NCBI GenBank assembly: GCA_947627595.1
Contig: CANQWQ010000012.1
Coordinates: forward strand, 1 to 46,472
DNA: 46,472 bases
Reading direction: 5' to 3'
Origin: an uncultured Clostridia bacterium
GTDB lineage: Bacteria; Bacillota; Clostridia; TANB77; CAG-508
Made by a program: the position numbers and the translations under genes
Part shown: positions 25,401 to 33,426 of the stretch, in pieces
Layout: every line of letters begins with the position of its first letter
How positions within the stretch are numbered: the first letter of the stretch is position 1
Notes under the pieces: generated by a model
What the model saw: only the letters and a program-made list of their open reading frames with translations
Told to the model about the DNA's origin: nothing
The model's database searches: none

Positions 25401-28400
25401 TGGTGGAGATTCTGAAGGCGATGATTCTTCTGGAGTTTTCTATCAAATAACTCAAACTAACAACGTAACTCAAGCAGAAGATGCACAAAGAGGTCAAACT
25501 AATCCATTAGTAAAATATCTATTTAAATATAGAAAATTTTATATTTATGATGGTGGAGAAACTAGAGGATTAGCAATTGAGCATGATAAACAGAGAGTTT
25601 TATATGGATATAACTATTATTGTAATCAACAATATGATTATAATAATGAATTCTATAACGAAAAAGTAATAGCTGATCCAGATTCATTTAAAGAAGAAGG
25701 ATACGAAACTTATATAACAGATAATAATTTCTATCATTTCATTGGCTTGCTAGATAATGATTATAATGGTAATAATGGTTTAATACATCAACTTTATAAG
25801 TCACCTTATTGGAGAAGTATAGTTATAACTGAGTTGAACAACTATGGAAGAAGTGCAATAAGAGAATCATACTCATGGGCTACTAACGAAGATTTCGTAG
25901 ATGATGAAGATTTAGCAATGCAATGGTTAGATTGGCAATTAGATATGTTATATATGCACAGATTTGGTGTAGATATAAATAAATATTATGATACTGATGA
26001 TGAACTACTAGTATTAAATTTTGATCCTAGAGATCCAGATTTAATTGGAACAGTTCAAATTACAAAAAGTTCATTAAGCGTATTTTCAATATTAGAAAAT
26101 GCAGGAACTTTAGATGCAGATTATGCATACAGAGATTTTAAAGAATTAATAGTTGAATTAGATTATTTTGATAAAGAGGAATTATCAGATAAAATTCCAT
26201 CAATATTCACATGGGTTTTACCAGAACATGATCCTCCTATTGGATGGCCAGTAAGACCTTTTGATAAAGCTGATGTAGATTATGGAACAATGATACATTC
26301 TAAAGCAACATATGATGCTCTAGAATCTTATGTTACAGGAAAAAAATTAGATGAACTAACAGCATCATCACAAACCAATGCAGGAACAGGTGATCCACAA
26401 ACAGGAACTACAGAGCCACAGACTGGAACAACTGAACCACAAACGGGAACTACAGAGCCACAAACTGGAGGAGATTCAGAACCACAGAATAGTAGTTCAA
26501 AGAAAATAGATTCTTCAAAGATATTCTGGATTGGTGATTCATGGATTGCAGGATTAGGAGTTTCAGGAGCTGCTGATTCACCAGCTGGTTCATTATCAGA
26601 TGGTGCAATAACATCAGGATACTTTTTCTGTAAAGGTGGAATGAATGCAGATTGGGTTTTAAGTAATTATTCATCAATGTCAATTCCAAGTGATGCAAGT
26701 GCAATTGTTGTAGAATTTGGACTAAATGGTGTTACTAATTGGTCAAGAACGCAAGAATTAATTGATAAACTAAAAGCTGATCATGGTAATATAGAAGTAT
26801 TTGTATTACAAACTTCTCACATATGTTCAGGCTATCCATATGATTCACCTAAAAATTCTGAAATAGATACATATAATGAAAACATGAAGAATTATGCTGA
26901 TTCAAAAGATGGTGTTACATATATAGATCCAACAGGAAATATACAAGGTAGTGATGGGTATTTAAAAAATGAATATGCACAAAATCCAAATGATACTAAC
27001 AGAGGTGGAGGAAAGATTCACTTAAATTCTGATGGATATAAAGTATGGTATCAAGATATAATCGATGCTATGGGTAATACTTCTTCAACAACTAAATTAG
27101 AGAAATTTGAAGGTTATGAAGCTGGAGAATTAGTTTCTTCACCAGTAACTGGTAAAATCCTTGAAGTTGGAAAACATCAAAGAATGAATCTTTATACTCA
27201 ACAAATGGAAGAAGTAGAGTATATTATAATTGAAGCAATGAAAGGCGAAGATTACTTTACACCTGAAATGTTTGAAGGTTATGAATATGAAACAACATCT
27301 GTGTATTTTGATACACCAGATAAAGCATTAAACATTTTTGGTGAAGAATATGAAAATGTATGTGCTGGTTATACAATTATGATTGATGGTATAGATGTAG
27401 ATTTAAGTTTGACAAGTGCTGATTCTGGTACTAGTGATGAACCAACAGATCCAGCAGAACCAACTACAGATCCAGAACCATCTACAGAACCTCAAGGAGG
27501 AGACAATGAAAATCAAAATAGCATAAATGGTTCTTTCAAGAAAAGAGAGGAAGAAGATCTTCGTGGATTAGCTTTATATAATACAACAGAATGGGATACA
27601 CTTGTAGATAAGGAACAAGCTAAAGAAGATGCTCCATGTTTTATAAATTACGGAGAAGATAAAGCATATCCAACTCCTGAAGATAATTACAAAGCTGAGG
27701 ATGGACTTGTTGGATATTATGTAAAAGAAGGAAAATTTATAGGAAAAACTATAGAAAATGAAGTAGTTGAGACTACAACTCCAACAGCAGATCCTGAACC
27801 AGAACCAGAGCCAGAACCAACTGCAGAACCTAATCCAGATAATCCAACATCAGATTCAGAGGATGCTGAAAAATTAACTTATACATATTATGATTATACT
27901 GGACCTGCTGATTATATAAGAATTATAATTAAAGATCTTGATTATGCTATAGTAGACAATGTAGAAGATTTCTTCTATATTCCAGAAGTTGCTGGAACGG
28001 AACCATTTAACGGAGAATATTCAGAAGAGTTCCTATATTGGATGTTGGTACTATGTGAAGGATTAAAACAAGAAGAGGTTAGACAAGGCTATTCAGTAGC
28101 TCAAGATATTGGTGATGGTACAGTAACTGTTGCTATGGGTGTTACAAACTGGTGTAATGGATATTTCTGGAACTTAGGATACGGAGAATATATGCACGGA
28201 AGTCATGCTTCAAATACAGGTATGAATGTAGGAGATCATGTCCCTCTAGACGTAATTAGAGACGTTGCAATAGCATTTATAGATGATAAAGTAGCATCAA
28301 TTCAACAAGTATTCCCAGGAATGGAATTTGACGAATATCAAACAGCAGCCATTTTGTCTGTAATGTATAATTTTGGTTCAGTACCAGATTCATTACAAAC

Positions 28401-28629
28401 TGCAATAAAAAGTGGAGATGAAGCTAATATAAGAAATGTATGGGAGAATTTAGGAAGTTCACAATGGGATGACTACCCAGGCTTAGAAAAGAGAAGAAAA
28501 GCAGAAAGTGTTATGTTCTTGGATAAAAAATGGACTGCTCCTTATAGTGGTGTAGAATTACAGTTTAGCACAGATACACCATTCTCAGATTACTTCTCAG
28601 GTAAGAACTTTAATGTAGCAAGTGAATAA
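22447..28629 (+). CDS. giant T4SS surface protein with SGNH-hydrolase and GH24 lysozyme domains
   Basis: 2060 residues, RBS AAAGGAGG. A Gly/Lys-rich cytoplasmic start and one membrane helix (about 62-84) lead to a very large extracellular part. Residues about 100-1300 are unassigned. A Thr/Pro/Gln repeat linker precedes an SGNH-type domain (about 1355-1545) with GDS at 1363-1365, a GLN block and His1525. A short beta region (VSSPVTGKILEVG) resembles a degenerate M23-type element. After two acidic Pro/Glu linkers, the last 200 residues match GH24 lysozyme: CEGLK with candidate Glu1871, TVAMGV, EYQTAAILSVMYNFG and GLEKRRKAE. Probably a peptidoglycan-cutting adhesin of the T4SS tip. Confidence 0.82.
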   Translation: MAKFGFGKNKGGNTGGKDYDVMNPEAVNPNAKKAGQQLGKLAKKLAKAIGKLIKKLFQLLLKLGWVGIIIILIIIIILVIVAFQHMPGMMKDKLLSLFKIDPSKWFANGAVSSLDEDYQDIIDVSNYLEQMDYNLIGDGFVRPKLRTGNDDIFTRSETQNNHPEYEYRADDEGVGHFYDGNNIVQDLKYYDFLGRTIDNATGEPISDDTYIDEYGIERSMEETNGMEGDSTDSRGKVANIEKEDLKNYKLIRTYLLSNYRIYTLRNSDEDMLTKIYNAICTVSGNDDAWAKGLIKLYNATGGIATDHWWWGRGLLGESVSLTDTTLSLKKGWFNNAMNFSIEGWAPRYGMSLEFLLSLHLGTGAPDLTTAMLQNFDTEVQVYLDGSGEAQVNASFVDPHKVVSPEAGDTIDKVERVLEETGHDFVSWMVTDQAALEWFANDISLTKEACQDLLRSKETFKVSNPELCLTLTSPDNCMGVGQAYKILDSAYQTSSFLWFDTSSNNLTSYGITSAVDEEVYDEFTSYEHYEFKDDDGGDVPFDMEHCTQGLGTDHPEALNDDFSWISGVAVDNGFNMANRTEPQIKEFEINRQTGGYGTLQAKGKVYKVKRVKNINSWTSGVDSTDPDTGVTEPEEVGFDWVNYKYLIYEAGTYTQDADEYTSYAYEGVTSYFVSTWKDPVVTYSDEEKWVDTVIVEFVIREKTTQEAIESGILVKDETTGNYHYDLSKGKCDQQDISKCCSACQKYVKAAVKAMASVSDQDYEAYTPYIARVVGSWFRDTYFIIPRSKGEEGNDRYKTEDVAINEYAGKISVKPRSYTENSTTETENVVQGAKHPEFDYLNSFGTDATYVRVDTAYLEDTGEYWTAYDMKDGTEEYQLYVLNGDGTTSDVTLEDFLENGFTYEGEQLVAPGQFKDKDEAEAAGWAFVKKAQLEKFVVNTDMAGDRVDDRVLWSAYGFDSNGSTTNWEKVKREDKNTDVNNLYNIIYGGDSEGDDSSGVFYQITQTNNVTQAEDAQRGQTNPLVKYLFKYRKFYIYDGGETRGLAIEHDKQRVLYGYNYYCNQQYDYNNEFYNEKVIADPDSFKEEGYETYITDNNFYHFIGLLDNDYNGNNGLIHQLYKSPYWRSIVITELNNYGRSAIRESYSWATNEDFVDDEDLAMQWLDWQLDMLYMHRFGVDINKYYDTDDELLVLNFDPRDPDLIGTVQITKSSLSVFSILENAGTLDADYAYRDFKELIVELDYFDKEELSDKIPSIFTWVLPEHDPPIGWPVRPFDKADVDYGTMIHSKATYDALESYVTGKKLDELTASSQTNAGTGDPQTGTTEPQTGTTEPQTGTTEPQTGGDSEPQNSSSKKIDSSKIFWIGDSWIAGLGVSGAADSPAGSLSDGAITSGYFFCKGGMNADWVLSNYSSMSIPSDASAIVVEFGLNGVTNWSRTQELIDKLKADHGNIEVFVLQTSHICSGYPYDSPKNSEIDTYNENMKNYADSKDGVTYIDPTGNIQGSDGYLKNEYAQNPNDTNRGGGKIHLNSDGYKVWYQDIIDAMGNTSSTTKLEKFEGYEAGELVSSPVTGKILEVGKHQRMNLYTQQMEEVEYIIIEAMKGEDYFTPEMFEGYEYETTSVYFDTPDKALNIFGEEYENVCAGYTIMIDGIDVDLSLTSADSGTSDEPTDPAEPTTDPEPSTEPQGGDNENQNSINGSFKKREEEDLRGLALYNTTEWDTLVDKEQAKEDAPCFINYGEDKAYPTPEDNYKAEDGLVGYYVKEGKFIGKTIENEVVETTTPTADPEPEPEPEPTAEPNPDNPTSDSEDAEKLTYTYYDYTGPADYIRIIIKDLDYAIVDNVEDFFYIPEVAGTEPFNGEYSEEFLYWMLVLCEGLKQEEVRQGYSVAQDIGDGTVTVAMGVTNWCNGYFWNLGYGEYMHGSHASNTGMNVGDHVPLDVIRDVAIAFIDDKVASIQQVFPGMEFDEYQTAAILSVMYNFGSVPDSLQTAIKSGDEANIRNVWENLGSSQWDDYPGLEKRRKAESVMFLDKKWTAPYSGVELQFSTDTPFSDYFSGKNFNVASE
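26398..26469 (+). repeat. 21-bp minisatellite encoding QTGTTEP linker
   Basis: Three 21-bp units (26398, 26419 and 26440) plus a partial fourth, encoding QTGTTEP repeats, directly before the SGNH domain of the 2060-residue protein. A low-complexity domain linker. Confidence 0.85.
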
Positions 28630-28646
28630 TAGGAAGTGAGGATAAT

Positions 28647-29258
28647 ATGGGTCAAAAGATAAAAATTGAAAATAAAAGAAATAAAAAGCTTAAAATGGCT
28701 ATTAAAATATTGATTATTATATTAGTTATTGTAATAGTTGCATTTGCTATATATTTAAGACAACCTGAGAAGCCTGCATCAGCAGATGAATTACCAGATT
28801 TTGAAGCTGCCGAACGACGTACTAGGGAATATCTTTCAGACAAGTTAATTCCTCAGCATATATATGATTTTACTAAAGAATATAAGGGAAAATTAGATAG
28901 AAATAACTTGTATGAACATTTATATACAATTTCAAAATATTTACCTGATTTATGTGAAGATTTAAAGAAAAATGATGCAAAAAGTTATTATGCTGAGAAT
29001 AAAGAAGAAATTAAAAAATATCTTGGAATTGGAAATGAAGAAGACTTTATAAAATTTTCAGAATTTTGTAAAGAAAATGATGTTTCAGGATTAAATATTG
29101 AATATTGTGCATATCATCAAGAGAGTGCAGATATGAGAGGACAATATACAAATATACTGATGGATTTTAAATATGAAGGTATGGACGCAATAACAATTAC
29201 TTTAGGAGTTATAAATGAACCTAGAACATATATCTCTGAAGTTAAAGTAATACCTTAA
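28647..29258 (+). CDS. membrane-anchored protein, possible third VirB8-like subunit
   Basis: 203 residues. MGQKIKIENKR and one helix (about 17-37) resemble the anchors of the proteins at 7431 and 10141. The external part is mainly helical (about 50-135), then has beta-type sequence at the C-terminus (ITITLGVINEPRTYISEVKVIP), compatible with an NTF2-like or cystatin-like fold. It is the last gene of the T4SS locus and is followed by a terminator. No catalytic motif. The VirB8-like call is tentative. Confidence 0.5.
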   Translation: MGQKIKIENKRNKKLKMAIKILIIILVIVIVAFAIYLRQPEKPASADELPDFEAAERRTREYLSDKLIPQHIYDFTKEYKGKLDRNNLYEHLYTISKYLPDLCEDLKKNDAKSYYAENKEEIKKYLGIGNEEDFIKFSEFCKENDVSGLNIEYCAYHQESADMRGQYTNILMDFKYEGMDAITITLGVINEPRTYISEVKVIP

Positions 29259-29261
29259 AAA

Positions 29262-29290
29262 TAAATCTCCGAGATTTACTCGGAGATTTA
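29262..29290. terminator. bidirectional terminator between T4SS locus and M14 peptidase
   Basis: 12-bp stem TAAATCTCCGAG / CTCGGAGATTTA with loop ATTTA. On the minus strand it is followed by TTTTTAAGG, on the plus strand by TTTATAT. Genes converge on it. Confidence 0.8.
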
Positions 29291-29291
29291 T

Positions 29292-29753
29292 TTATATCAC
29301 CATTCCTAAAACTAAGATTCCTATGTTGTCGCGGTAGATTTCATCAAATTGAGAAATAGGGAGAGGGTTAATTCCTTCTCCTGATTCGATTGTAAAGCCT
29401 GGTCTTGAATAATTTTGAATAAACCAGTCTTTGTAGCCTGCGAAGCTTGAGTTATAAGGCGTATCTTCTAGTGAATATCCTGAAACTTCACTAAAGGTTT
29501 TTGCGATATTTTTACTGATTTCAGGCGTATAATTTTGATATTGCCAATAAATTACTTTTCCTTGAGTGTGATAACTAATTACTAAACTAAAATTATATGA
29601 AAGTGTAAAGTTATAAATCGATATTGCTTCAGGTGCTGTAAGTGGTCCTGGACCAACATAATCTCGTGGAGCTGGCTTATTATAGCCTTGATCAAATTTA
29701 ATCCTTTTAGCTTCTTCCCAATCAGCTGGGAACTGAAGATTTAAGTCTGTTCC
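29292..29753 (-). CDS. M14 carboxypeptidase, C-terminal part (after +1 frameshift)
   Basis: Open frame on the complement from the GGA at 29753-29751 to TAA at 29292. It reads GTDLNLQFPADWEEAK, then SYHTQGKVIYW (second Zn-binding His), GYKDWF and FTIESGEG with NPLP (catalytic Glu region), which is the complete second half of an M14 zinc carboxypeptidase. It has no start codon or RBS of its own and continues the 29722-30567 frame once C (complement of 29754) is skipped, giving one protein of about 424 residues. Every active-site element is conserved, so the split is unlikely to be old decay. Confidence 0.85.
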   Translation of the reverse strand, partial: GTDLNLQFPADWEEAKRIKFDQGYNKPAPRDYVGPGPLTAPEAISIYNFTLSYNFSLVISYHTQGKVIYWQYQNYTPEISKNIAKTFSEVSGYSLEDTPYNSSFAGYKDWFIQNYSRPGFTIESGEGINPLPISQFDEIYRDNIGILVLGMVI

Positions 29754-30567
29754 GAACTATATTTGCCTTCCAGCCACTTGGATATGAAATGCTTGGAAAA
29801 TTATTAGAAATTATTTTTGTGTTTCTAATAATTTCAGAATCTTCTGGATAATTTCCTGTTACTAAATCAACTCCATCAGGATTAACCATTGGAACTAGAT
29901 ATAATGAAGTGTTTTCAAATAAATATTTTGCAGGATAGCCAAAAACACTTAAATTATTGACATAAGATTTACATAAAATTTCAAGAAATTTCATAAGCAA
30001 TGGAGAATTAATCCATTCATTTGCGTGAAAACTTGCATTATAAAATACTTGTTTTTTACCAGTGCCAAACCTAATATATCTTAATGGTTTTCCAAGAACA
30101 CTTTGACCTATTGTTCCAAACTCTAAAAACGGGTAAATTGCTTGCATTGAAAGAATATTTAAATCCAAAATATCTGATGTATAACTAACATTTGTAGGTA
30201 CAATATTTGAAAACGGAATAGTTATTGTATCACCGATTTTTAAAGTGGTCGCATTAAGCCCAGGATTGGCTGTAAGGATTGCATTTACCGTTGTTGAAAA
30301 GTTATTAGCTAGATGCCACAAAGTGTCTCCAGATTTAATTTTATAGATTGTATAGCCATTTATATATGGAGTTAATGCGTCCCAAGTGAGTGGACCTACA
30401 ATTCCATCAGGATTTAAGCCAAACTCTTTTTGAAAGCTTCTAACTGCGGTTTGTGTAAGATTGCCAAAAATTCCGTCAATTTTTGATGTAAAAAATCCTA
30501 TTTTTTTGAGTGTGCTTTGTAAGAATTCTACCCAAGGACCTCTTGAATTTAATTTTAAAGTTTCCAT
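29722..30567 (-). CDS. M14 carboxypeptidase, N-terminal part (PG-binding, LysM, start of M14 domain)
   Basis: 281 residues to an in-frame TGA; RBS TAGGAGG. Residues 1-68 form a peptidoglycan-binding-1 domain (GPWVEFLQSTLKKIGFF, DGIVGPLTWDAL), residues about 72-117 a LysM domain (YKIKSGDTLWHLANNF), then the M14 domain starts, with zinc ligands in SFHANEW and VNPDGVDLV. There is no signal peptide, as in several Firmicute LysM/M14 enzymes. Family members cleave gamma-D-Glu-mDAP peptide bonds of peptidoglycan. From residue 272 the reading turns into out-of-frame sequence because of the CGG shift; the true C-terminus lies in the next frame. Confidence 0.88.
   Translation of the reverse strand: METLKLNSRGPWVEFLQSTLKKIGFFTSKIDGIFGNLTQTAVRSFQKEFGLNPDGIVGPLTWDALTPYINGYTIYKIKSGDTLWHLANNFSTTVNAILTANPGLNATTLKIGDTITIPFSNIVPTNVSYTSDILDLNILSMQAIYPFLEFGTIGQSVLGKPLRYIRFGTGKKQVFYNASFHANEWINSPLLMKFLEILCKSYVNNLSVFGYPAKYLFENTSLYLVPMVNPDGVDLVTGNYPEDSEIIRNTKIISNNFPSISYPSGWKANIVRNRLKSSVPS
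29750..29757 (-). other. candidate +1 frameshift site at CGG in the M14 peptidase gene
   Basis: The complement zero frame reads ATA GTT CGG AAC; the functional frame reads GTT (C) GGA ACA GAC TTA AAT, restoring I-V-G-T-D-L-N, which fits the family pattern Asn-x-x-Gly-x-Asp-Leu-Asn. Same T-CGG-A context as virB4. Confidence 0.7.
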
Positions 30568-30583
30568 TTTAACCTCCTAAAAA

Positions 30584-30612
30584 ATTATATGAAAAATATT
30601 TTTTTTAGTTAA
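30584..30612 (-). promoter_or_regulatory. promoter of the M14 peptidase gene
   Basis: On the complement: TTAACT, 17-nt spacer, TATAAT, ending about 17 nt before the ATG with AGGAGG between. Confidence 0.55.
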
Positions 30613-30644
30613 TGATTGACGAAAAAAGTAGAAATGTGGTAAAC

Positions 30645-30673
30645 TTGATTTATAAGGGAAAATATGCTATAAT
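30645..30673 (+). promoter_or_regulatory. promoter of the 890-residue coiled-coil gene
   Basis: TTGATT (30645-30650), 17-nt spacer, TATAAT (30668-30673) with TGC directly before it (extended -10). Divergent from the M14 peptidase promoter. Confidence 0.75.
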
Positions 30674-30712
30674 GAAATAGATTATGTAAATCTATTTTGG
30701 GAGGAAAGAGAT

Positions 30713-33385
30713 TTGAGTAAAGAGATTAAAGTAACTGTTGATTATGCTAATGGTTGTTATAATGTCACAGGTTTAAGAGATGGAAAACCTTACACATTAA
30801 GTAAACCTATTAGAGGTAGAGATGTTGACGGAATATATAGAGAAAATTTTAGTACAATGCTAAGACTAGAAAGAGAAGAGAGAATAAGAGCTGAAATCCG
30901 TAATTTACTTATTACTGATAGAGAATTTAGATTTTCTAGAAAAGCTTTTAGTGAAGTTGACACTACTATGTATGCAGCTTTAAGTGACTGGGATAGAATG
31001 AACAAAACAAATTATGCTAGAAGATATTTAAAAAGTATTGTAGAAGAATATGGACATGGCAAAGATAAAAAGCTTTCAAAAGATGAACTTAGAATTGCTA
31101 GAAAAATGACTTTAGAAAATAGAGGAATTGAAATTACATATAATGTAGGTATATTTAATACTGATAAAAAAATGAGACTTATAGATAAGCTTAAAGGAAT
31201 TATTATGGCCTTTAAACAAAGAAATTCTATTGGTGCAAACGTTTATAGTTCTTTTAGATTAAATGATACATTATATTTAAATGATCCAGAAGAAATATTA
31301 GGAATAGATGGTTTTGATGATGAAGAATCACATGATCAAGGCTTAGATGAAGAACAACCACACACAGAGACTCGAACACAATCTCAATCACAATCAAGAT
31401 CTACATATAGAGGAGATCGTATTTACTGGGAAAGACCAACTAAAGCAAAAGATGCTGAAGAGCCTAAAAAGCCAGAACCTGCTAAAAAACCAGAACCAGC
31501 TTCAGAGCCAAAGAAAGTAGAACCTACTAAACAACCAGATTCAACTTCAGAACCTACCAAAAAGCAAGATTCTCAAAAAAGAACTGTTAAAGATTCAGCT
31601 AAAACAATGAAGAATCCTAACAGACTTCCTAGACATAAAAGAATTCAAGCTCAAAAGAAAAAGATGAGATCTGAAACACCACAACAAAGAAATGCTAGGT
31701 TAACTGCTGAAAAAAATAAACGTAAAGAACAAATACATAAAGCTCAAGCAGCTAAAGCTGAAAGAGAAAGAAAAGAAGCAGAGGCTCAAGCTAAACTTTT
31801 AGAGGAAGAAGAAAGAAGAAGACAACAAGAAGAGGCTAGAGCTGAAGAAGATAGAAAAAGATTTGAAGATGCTGAAAGAGCAGTTCAAAAAATTGTAGAA
31901 GATGAACAAAGATTTATAGAAGAATCTCAAGCTAGGGCTGAGCAAGAAAGACAAGAAAAAGAAGCAAAAGCAAAACGTGAAGCAGAGGCTAGAGCTAAAA
32001 GAGAGGAACAAGCTGAAAAACCAGCTAAACAATCAGAAGAAGCTAAAAGACAATTTGAAAGTGGAGCACTTGCAAAAGCTGTTGCAGCACTTAGCGGAGC
32101 TGTTGTAGCTGCAAGAGGAAAATTTAAAGGAATTTTTTCAGATAAATTAAAAGCTAGAAAAAGTGATAGAGAAGATTCAGGATTTATCTTTGATGAAGAA
32201 GATTTAGAAGGCGATATAGAAGAACCTAAAAAGCCAGCTGTTAAGAGAACAAGAAAACCAGTTCCTAAGATTGAAAAACCTAAGACAGAGAAATCTAAAA
32301 AAGTAGAAAAAGTTAAAAAAGAGCCAAAAGATAAGAAAAAATTATCATTAAATATAAAAGATAGCTTAAATAAAACTAAAACAGGAAGAAGAATTAACGC
32401 TGGAATAAGACATTATAAGAGAAAACTTCGTGGTGTTAAAGATTCAATTAAAAACTTTAAATTTAAACCAAATGAAAGATTTAAAAAAATAGTAATAAGA
32501 GGAGCAGTTGGAATTGCAGCTGCAGCAATACTTTTCTCAGCAGTTTATCCATTTGGAAAAACTCCTAGTAAAGCTCCTTCTGATCCAGGTTATACAATTG
32601 AAGAAACTACTCCAGGAACAACTGATAATCCAACTGTTGATATAGAAATTGATCCTAATGGACAACCAGGTGGAACAGAAACTACTAGTCCAGAAGAAAC
32701 AAAACCAAGTGAAACAGAAACTGAGAAACCAGGCGAGACGGAGACTCAGAAACCTGGAGAAACCGAAACTCAAAAACCTAACGTAGATGAATCACAAAAG
32801 CCAAGTACAGAAACCCCTGGTATAGTTTCACCAGGAGAAACTGAGCAGCCAGGTGGTCAAGAGACTGAACAACCGGGCGAAACTGAAACACAACAACCAG
32901 GAGAAACTGAGACTGAGCAACCAGGTGAGACTGAAACTGGAAAAACTGACGAAGAAAAATTAGAAGAATTTAGACAAGAAGCTACTCAAAAATATATGGA
33001 AGAATTTGTTATTGGTGAAAAACCTGAGGTTGGCGATATGTTACAAGATAAAGTATATTGGGAAAAACCAGACGGTACTGGAAAATTTGGATATTTTGAA
33101 TCACATCCAGATTATACAATAAGCCATATTAATATTATTCAAGAGAGTGGTTGGACAGTTGTAAGAGCTGATGGAAGAAGCTTAACAGAATTGTTAGCCG
33201 AATATCCAGAATGTATAGATTATAATGTTCACTTTGTAAATTCAAAAACAGGTGGCGGACTTGGATTCGTTACAAAAGCTCAATTAGAGAGTATGATTAA
33301 AGATAAAGTAGATTCAATTATTCAATCTAGAACAGTTCAAAATAATCCAACACAAAATCAAGAGAATCCAGATATTGAAAGATAA
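30713..33385 (+). CDS. large coiled-coil protein with single membrane helix and Pro/Glu/Thr linker
   Basis: 890 residues with a TTG start (GGGAGG at 30699-30704, no nearer ATG). Residues 1-195 form an unrecognised globular domain. About 200-590 is a Lys/Glu/Arg/Ala-rich coiled coil with Pro-Glu-Lys spacers. One membrane helix lies near 594-612. Then come repeats of the GETETQKP type (about 660-745) and a C-terminal domain (about 750-890; WEKPDGTGKFGYFESHP). Lacking a signal peptide, it probably keeps the long N-terminal part inside and the C-terminal domain outside. Neighbouring T4SS tails have a similar style, but no link is proven. Function unknown. Confidence 0.75.
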   Translation: MSKEIKVTVDYANGCYNVTGLRDGKPYTLSKPIRGRDVDGIYRENFSTMLRLEREERIRAEIRNLLITDREFRFSRKAFSEVDTTMYAALSDWDRMNKTNYARRYLKSIVEEYGHGKDKKLSKDELRIARKMTLENRGIEITYNVGIFNTDKKMRLIDKLKGIIMAFKQRNSIGANVYSSFRLNDTLYLNDPEEILGIDGFDDEESHDQGLDEEQPHTETRTQSQSQSRSTYRGDRIYWERPTKAKDAEEPKKPEPAKKPEPASEPKKVEPTKQPDSTSEPTKKQDSQKRTVKDSAKTMKNPNRLPRHKRIQAQKKKMRSETPQQRNARLTAEKNKRKEQIHKAQAAKAERERKEAEAQAKLLEEEERRRQQEEARAEEDRKRFEDAERAVQKIVEDEQRFIEESQARAEQERQEKEAKAKREAEARAKREEQAEKPAKQSEEAKRQFESGALAKAVAALSGAVVAARGKFKGIFSDKLKARKSDREDSGFIFDEEDLEGDIEEPKKPAVKRTRKPVPKIEKPKTEKSKKVEKVKKEPKDKKKLSLNIKDSLNKTKTGRRINAGIRHYKRKLRGVKDSIKNFKFKPNERFKKIVIRGAVGIAAAAILFSAVYPFGKTPSKAPSDPGYTIEETTPGTTDNPTVDIEIDPNGQPGGTETTSPEETKPSETETEKPGETETQKPGETETQKPNVDESQKPSTETPGIVSPGETEQPGGQETEQPGETETQQPGETETEQPGETETGKTDEEKLEEFRQEATQKYMEEFVIGEKPEVGDMLQDKVYWEKPDGTGKFGYFESHPDYTISHINIIQESGWTVVRADGRSLTELLAEYPECIDYNVHFVNSKTGGGLGFVTKAQLESMIKDKVDSIIQSRTVQNNPTQNQENPDIER

Positions 33386-33390
33386 AAAAT

Positions 33391-33426
33391 TGAGAAATGG
33401 GGGACTGTCCCCATTTCTCATTTTTT
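33391..33426. terminator. bidirectional terminator
   Basis: TGAGAAAT...ATTTCTCA outer arms with an inner GGGGAC-T-GTCCCC palindrome; T-run on the plus side and A-run upstream (T-run on the complement). It serves the 890-residue gene and glyA. Confidence 0.85.

Noticed and set aside
26398-26469. Short tandem repeat as a CRISPR-like array
   Set aside because: The 21-bp units are contiguous, in frame and encode a Pro/Thr linker; there are no spacers.
4656-29757. CGG read as a different amino acid (reassigned codon) at the two break sites
   Set aside because: Reading CGG in the zero frame as any amino acid leads to TAG or TGA shortly after and loses homology; only a +1 shift restores both proteins.
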